From assembly GCA_036489905.1 (NCBI GenBank), contig DASXEX010000004.1:1-34234 (forward strand): a stretch of 34,234 bases of DNA, in the 5' to 3' direction. The translations under genes and the position numbers were made by a program. The stretch comes from JAICLK01 sp036489905. Its GTDB lineage: Bacteria; Patescibacteriota; Saccharimonadia; Saccharimonadales; UBA4665. The notes beneath the pieces were generated by a model. It was not told the DNA's origin, ran no database searches, and was given only the letters and a program-made list of their open reading frames with translations. Below are positions 31,675 to 34,234 of this stretch, one piece after another (the first letter of the stretch is position 1; each line of letters starts with the position of its first letter).

Positions 31675-31914
31675 TCGTCTGGCCTATTAGCTTCAAAACT
31701 CCTTAGCGAAGCAATTTCTTTCCTGTATCGTATCGAGGCTGCGAAGATGGTGCAGTGTGGAGCTGGATAATCGTTACGAGCCCTAGCCAGGCCTGCTGTC
31801 TGCTTGGACTGGCATCATTCCGTATGGCGATTACTTTACTTTGGCTCTGAGGGCCAATGGTGCTATGATTGGATTTAGTTCGAGAACAAGGTAAAAAGGA
31901 GAAGCGGAGACACA
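31675..31914. promoter_or_regulatory. Intergenic region with the promoter of the secreted protein gene
   Basis: TTGGCT (31841-31846), a 17-bp spacer and TGC-TATGAT (31861-31869) make a good extended -10 promoter. The leader is about 40 bases long and contains two purine-rich sites, AAAGGAG (31895-31901) and GCGGAGA (31904-31910); the second is better spaced for the ATG at 31915. Confidence 0.5.
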
Positions 31915-32709
31915 ATGAAAAGGAATTTACTAGTACTATTTATCACACTTACAACTGTACTCTTCAGTTTTGCCCCTGTGTATGCAAGTGCCCAGACTTC
32001 AGGACAAACTGCTTTCGCGGGATATGACGTAAGTAATAACCCGAAAATTGCTAATTTGTACCAAAAATTTGCACTACCAGATCCAGGGTCATACGCCGCT
32101 TTCGGTTCAGCCTTTTGCATGGTAGAACGGATGTATACACAAGATCTTCCTAGTCACGGAAGCGCAATATATACGGTCACAGCGAAATTCTGCGCCCCCA
32201 CAACCCACTTTGCAGAGTACACGGCGTATGTAAACGTTACCCGTAATGGGGTAACACAGTTGGCACGTAAGAGTAGTTCTGCGTCGATTATGTTCCCCAC
32301 TAATGACCAAGCTATCATGTCCATGAATTATCAGCCAGGCGTTTTGTCTTTTAATTTCTACGATCTTACAAGTCCTGGTTACCAATACTCGGTTAACTAC
32401 AGGGGGTATAAGGGTAATGGCTATTATGTCTCGACAACTGACGCAGAAGTGGGAGTCTCTCTTAATGATGCAACACCCGGCAACTGTGACAATCTACTAT
32501 GGGATGCTCCTGACGTAATTATCTCAGCAACCGGTCAGACTGATAAAGAATACGGCATCCAGTCCCCTGACTGGAATTATGGTGCCGTATATACGTCAGA
32601 GAGGGGCAACCCGTCAGTCATTCTGCTGCAGCCTACTGCTCTTAACACATACAAGGCGAACGGGGTGTGGCAGGGTGCTTACGGGATTGCCGCCCCTGGT
32701 GCCTGCTAG
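31915..32709 (+). CDS. Unknown secreted protein with signal peptide (264 aa)
   Basis: A classical signal peptide (MKRN, hydrophobic core to about residue 20, then VYASAQT with a likely signal peptidase site after ASA). The mature protein of about 240 residues is rich in Tyr, Ser, Thr, Asn and Gly, with predicted alternating strands and four cysteines (in FCMVE, KFCAP, NCDN and at the very C-terminus GAC) that could form two disulfides. There is no membrane anchor or LPxTG signal. I do not recognise the family; a beta-sandwich lectin- or glutamic-peptidase-like fold is only a guess. Base composition is more AT-rich than the energy genes, and its neighbours look mobile, which suggests recent acquisition. 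Confidence 0.8.
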   Translation: MKRNLLVLFITLTTVLFSFAPVYASAQTSGQTAFAGYDVSNNPKIANLYQKFALPDPGSYAAFGSAFCMVERMYTQDLPSHGSAIYTVTAKFCAPTTHFAEYTAYVNVTRNGVTQLARKSSSASIMFPTNDQAIMSMNYQPGVLSFNFYDLTSPGYQYSVNYRGYKGNGYYVSTTDAEVGVSLNDATPGNCDNLLWDAPDVIISATGQTDKEYGIQSPDWNYGAVYTSERGNPSVILLQPTALNTYKANGVWQGAYGIAAPGAC

Positions 32710-33143
32710 TCGTTATACATCATCACAATCAGTTTCACCCGGAGATTACCGGTGGTGACAGAAGATGAGACTGCTAGCTACTCACAGATGGCAAATACTT
32801 CATGAACCCCTCTCTTGGGCGCGCCCCTTGCCACGTCATTCATTGTTTGCGGCCTAGCGGTCACTTTCCAGGGCACTGAAGACCACAGAGCTGGGAGCAT
32901 GCCTCGGCGACATGAAGCCCGCCAGAGTACAGGGCTTGAAATGATCGTCTCCGAAGAAGAGGGCGGTTCCCCATATCGGCTAGCTGCTCAAGCTCATGCT
33001 TGTGCATCGCCTTGAGAAGTGCCTTGACTTTCAGTTTAAAGCCATCCTCAGTCAGTCTATCTTATCCAGGGCGCAGCCCCACTACCGTAAACTTAAGCCC
33101 CCAGCCTACCGTTTTATCCCGCTTCGTGGTACCCTCGTAGCAT
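32710..33143. other. Gap of about 430 bases, probably gene relics
   Basis: No gene is convincing here. A weak hairpin near 32736-32754 may end the secreted protein transcript. A minus-strand frame of about 65 codons (roughly 32870-33065, with a helical stretch GFKLKVKALLKAMHKHELEQ) has no usable start or ribosome binding site and looks like a relic of a lost gene. The region lies next to transposase fragments. Confidence 0.35.
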
Positions 33144-33512
33144 ATGGCGCAGAAACATTGGGTATATGACCCGCAGTCAGGCGGCACAAAGATCCCCCTT
33201 GACGTACAGCAACACATTCATAACCGAATCATGACCCATGCTCGCAGCGTCCGCCCGGATCAGGCGGATAAGCTGCGTATCCGTTTCAAGTCCCGGTTCT
33301 GTTACATAGACTATCTGGAAACGGCAAACGGTCATGAAGCACTCATGCATCTGTGCCGCTTGCGCTATTTCAATAAGCCGGATGAATGGAGCATGGCGTT
33401 CTTCACGTATAGCAGTGAGACGTACGAACCCTGCCTGTTCGCTACGGGCAAATGGCTTGGTACGCCGGAAGAAGCGCTGGATATCGGCGCCGTATTTCTA
33501 ACCGAAGCATGA
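33144..33512 (+). CDS. Small unknown protein (122 aa)
   Basis: A soluble protein beginning MAQKHWVYDPQSGG. The opening KHWVY-P resembles a family of short proteins I recall from other bacteria that start with a similar KHWVYSP segment, but no function is known to me. The middle part is basic and the C-terminal half is aromatic-rich (MAFFTYSSETYEPC). The ATG at 33144 follows an extended -10-like TGG-TACCCT by eight bases and has no ribosome binding site. It abuts a broken IS4-type transposase, so it may be a passenger or the remaining neighbour of an insertion site. Confidence 0.6.
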   Translation: MAQKHWVYDPQSGGTKIPLDVQQHIHNRIMTHARSVRPDQADKLRIRFKSRFCYIDYLETANGHEALMHLCRLRYFNKPDEWSMAFFTYSSETYEPCLFATGKWLGTPEEALDIGAVFLTEA

Positions 33513-33533
33513 CTACGTCCGGCAAAGCAGCGT

Positions 33534-34091
33534 TTAAAACGTAGCCTTCCGTTTTCGTCGCCACCAGCCGAGCAATTGGTGTGGTGAGCTACGGCTCCGA
33601 GGAGGGTTCCGGTCTTTCCTGACTAAGGTAGGACTGGCCATGAAGAGGTTGGTGAGCGCTCCCAGCACCTCATCGTCAGGATCATCGCTCATGAATAACT
33701 CGAACGCCCGTTCCTTGATGGCGTTGAAGGATACGGCCTTGTTGACTTTTTTCGGGTGGCCGGCCGTCTGCTTGGCGAGCTGCCCCTCGGCATCCTCAAC
33801 CATGATCGATTCGATGCCGGAGAGCAGGACAGCCGAAAAGAAGTCCTGTTGTACGGCATCAGGCGAATAGCCGGAGAAGTTTTCCAACCCTAACCTCGTC
33901 TTCAGGATGCCGTAGAAAGTCTCAACGCCCCAGCGCATCCAATACAATTCGCCGAGGTCGTCCCGCGACAGTACGGCGGTATCCAATACCGAGGTGGCTA
34001 AGAGCCTGTTCACGATCTCCAATTCCGTCCCAAAGCCGCCCATTCCGGCACCAATCCGCCCTGACTTTCGAACCGTAACTATGGTTACGCT
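33534..34091 (-). pseudogene. IS4-family transposase, C-terminal fragment
   Basis: The fragment carries the IS4 signature Y(2)R(3)E(6)K in YWMRWGVETFYGILK, which includes the catalytic glutamate, followed by GLENFSG and KVNKAVSFNAIKERA, both characteristic of the family. The first two catalytic aspartates and the whole N-terminal half are missing. Upstream the frame stops at 34092-34094, and the adjoining DNA belongs to a different transposase. It is therefore a truncated, non-functional copy. The frame has an ATG at 34043, but it is unlikely to be a natural start. Confidence 0.85.
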
Positions 34092-34234
34092 TCAAAACCC
34101 AGAACAATCTCATAGCTGCGTAATGGCACACCCTGCCAATTCTGAGAGATAAAGCTAAACAGTTTATGCTCAATCTTGTTCCACTTACTGGTACCACTAG
34201 GATAGTGATGGATGTGAATAGACAAACTCGTTTC
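34085..34234 (-). pseudogene. ISAzo13-like transposase fragment (runs off the window)
   Basis: From the window edge a frame of 49 codons reads HHYPSGTSKWNKIEHKLFSF and then ISQNWQGVPLRSYEIV, very like the C-terminal catalytic region of ISAzo13 (Rhodopirellula-type) DDE transposases, with the catalytic glutamate in NKIEH. It then changes to LGFEA and stops, at the point where IS4-type sequence begins. The true C-terminus is missing. Whether the rest is intact lies outside the window. Confidence 0.8.

Noticed and set aside
32815..33015. Possible 66-aa plus-strand protein
   Set aside because: No ribosome binding site or domain. It lies in a relic-like gap with weak frames on both strands.

Overview
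The window reads as a chromosomal segment of a Patescibacteria (CPR) bacterium, most likely an environmental Candidatus Saccharibacteria (TM7) of the oxygen-respiring type. The reasons are the standard genetic code; a compact F-type ATP synthase operon with a short delta subunit; a complete proteobacterial-looking cytochrome bo3 operon next to NDH-2 but no complex I, II or III; a cadmium-type carbonic anhydrase like those I recall from CPR genomes; and an LPNTG-anchored surface protein of a type I recall from Saccharibacteria. The assignment is an inference from gene content, because no rRNA or other phylogenetic marker is present.

Layout. 1-100 is the 5' end of a transposase, followed by about 300 bases of structured non-coding DNA. 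410-1306 holds an unknown gene and a glutaredoxin-like protein on the minus strand. 1377-8397 is the ATP synthase operon (AtpI/AtpZ-like, a, c, b, delta, alpha, gamma, an unrecognised 55-residue ORF, beta, epsilon). It is followed by a carbonic anhydrase (8449-9429) and an aquaporin (9477-10148), closed by a bidirectional terminator. 10203-11402 is NDH-2 (minus). An EamA transporter follows, flanked on its far side by a decayed copy of the NDH-2 promoter and start. 12624-15846 holds a D-2-hydroxyacid dehydrogenase, a frameshifted membrane protein and an FAD-dependent D-lactate/glycolate-type dehydrogenase. 15873-17994 is a MarR/MFS efflux pair. 18002-19872 (minus) holds a trans-polyprenyl diphosphate synthase and a membrane protein, divergent from cyoABCDE (19955-24753) and a small membrane protein. 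25062-30554 (all minus) carries the LPNTG surface protein, a MacB-type ABC exporter, an MprF-like protein and a GreA-like factor. From about 30600 onward the DNA looks like accessory sequence: an unknown membrane protein, an unknown secreted protein, a relic-like gap, a small conserved-looking ORF and two broken transposases fused end to end.

Functionally, most of the window is one energy module. NDH-2 and the FAD-linked 2-hydroxyacid dehydrogenase would feed electrons to a quinone, a polyprenyl synthase could supply its tail, cytochrome bo3 would reduce oxygen and pump protons, CyoE would make heme O, and the ATP synthase (with an apparently proton-type c ring) would use the gradient. The surface protein, MprF-like enzyme and exporters fit a Gram-positive-like envelope.

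The observations most worth checking are: the Shine-Dalgarno-led 55-residue ORF between atpG and atpD; a recurrent promoter layout with the -10 box 6-9 bases before the ATG, which predicts leaderless mRNAs for at least eight genes; the duplicated NDH-2 promoter; the atpB-atpE structured spacer; the aquaporin lacking the selectivity-filter arginine; and the loss of one quinol-site histidine in CyoB.
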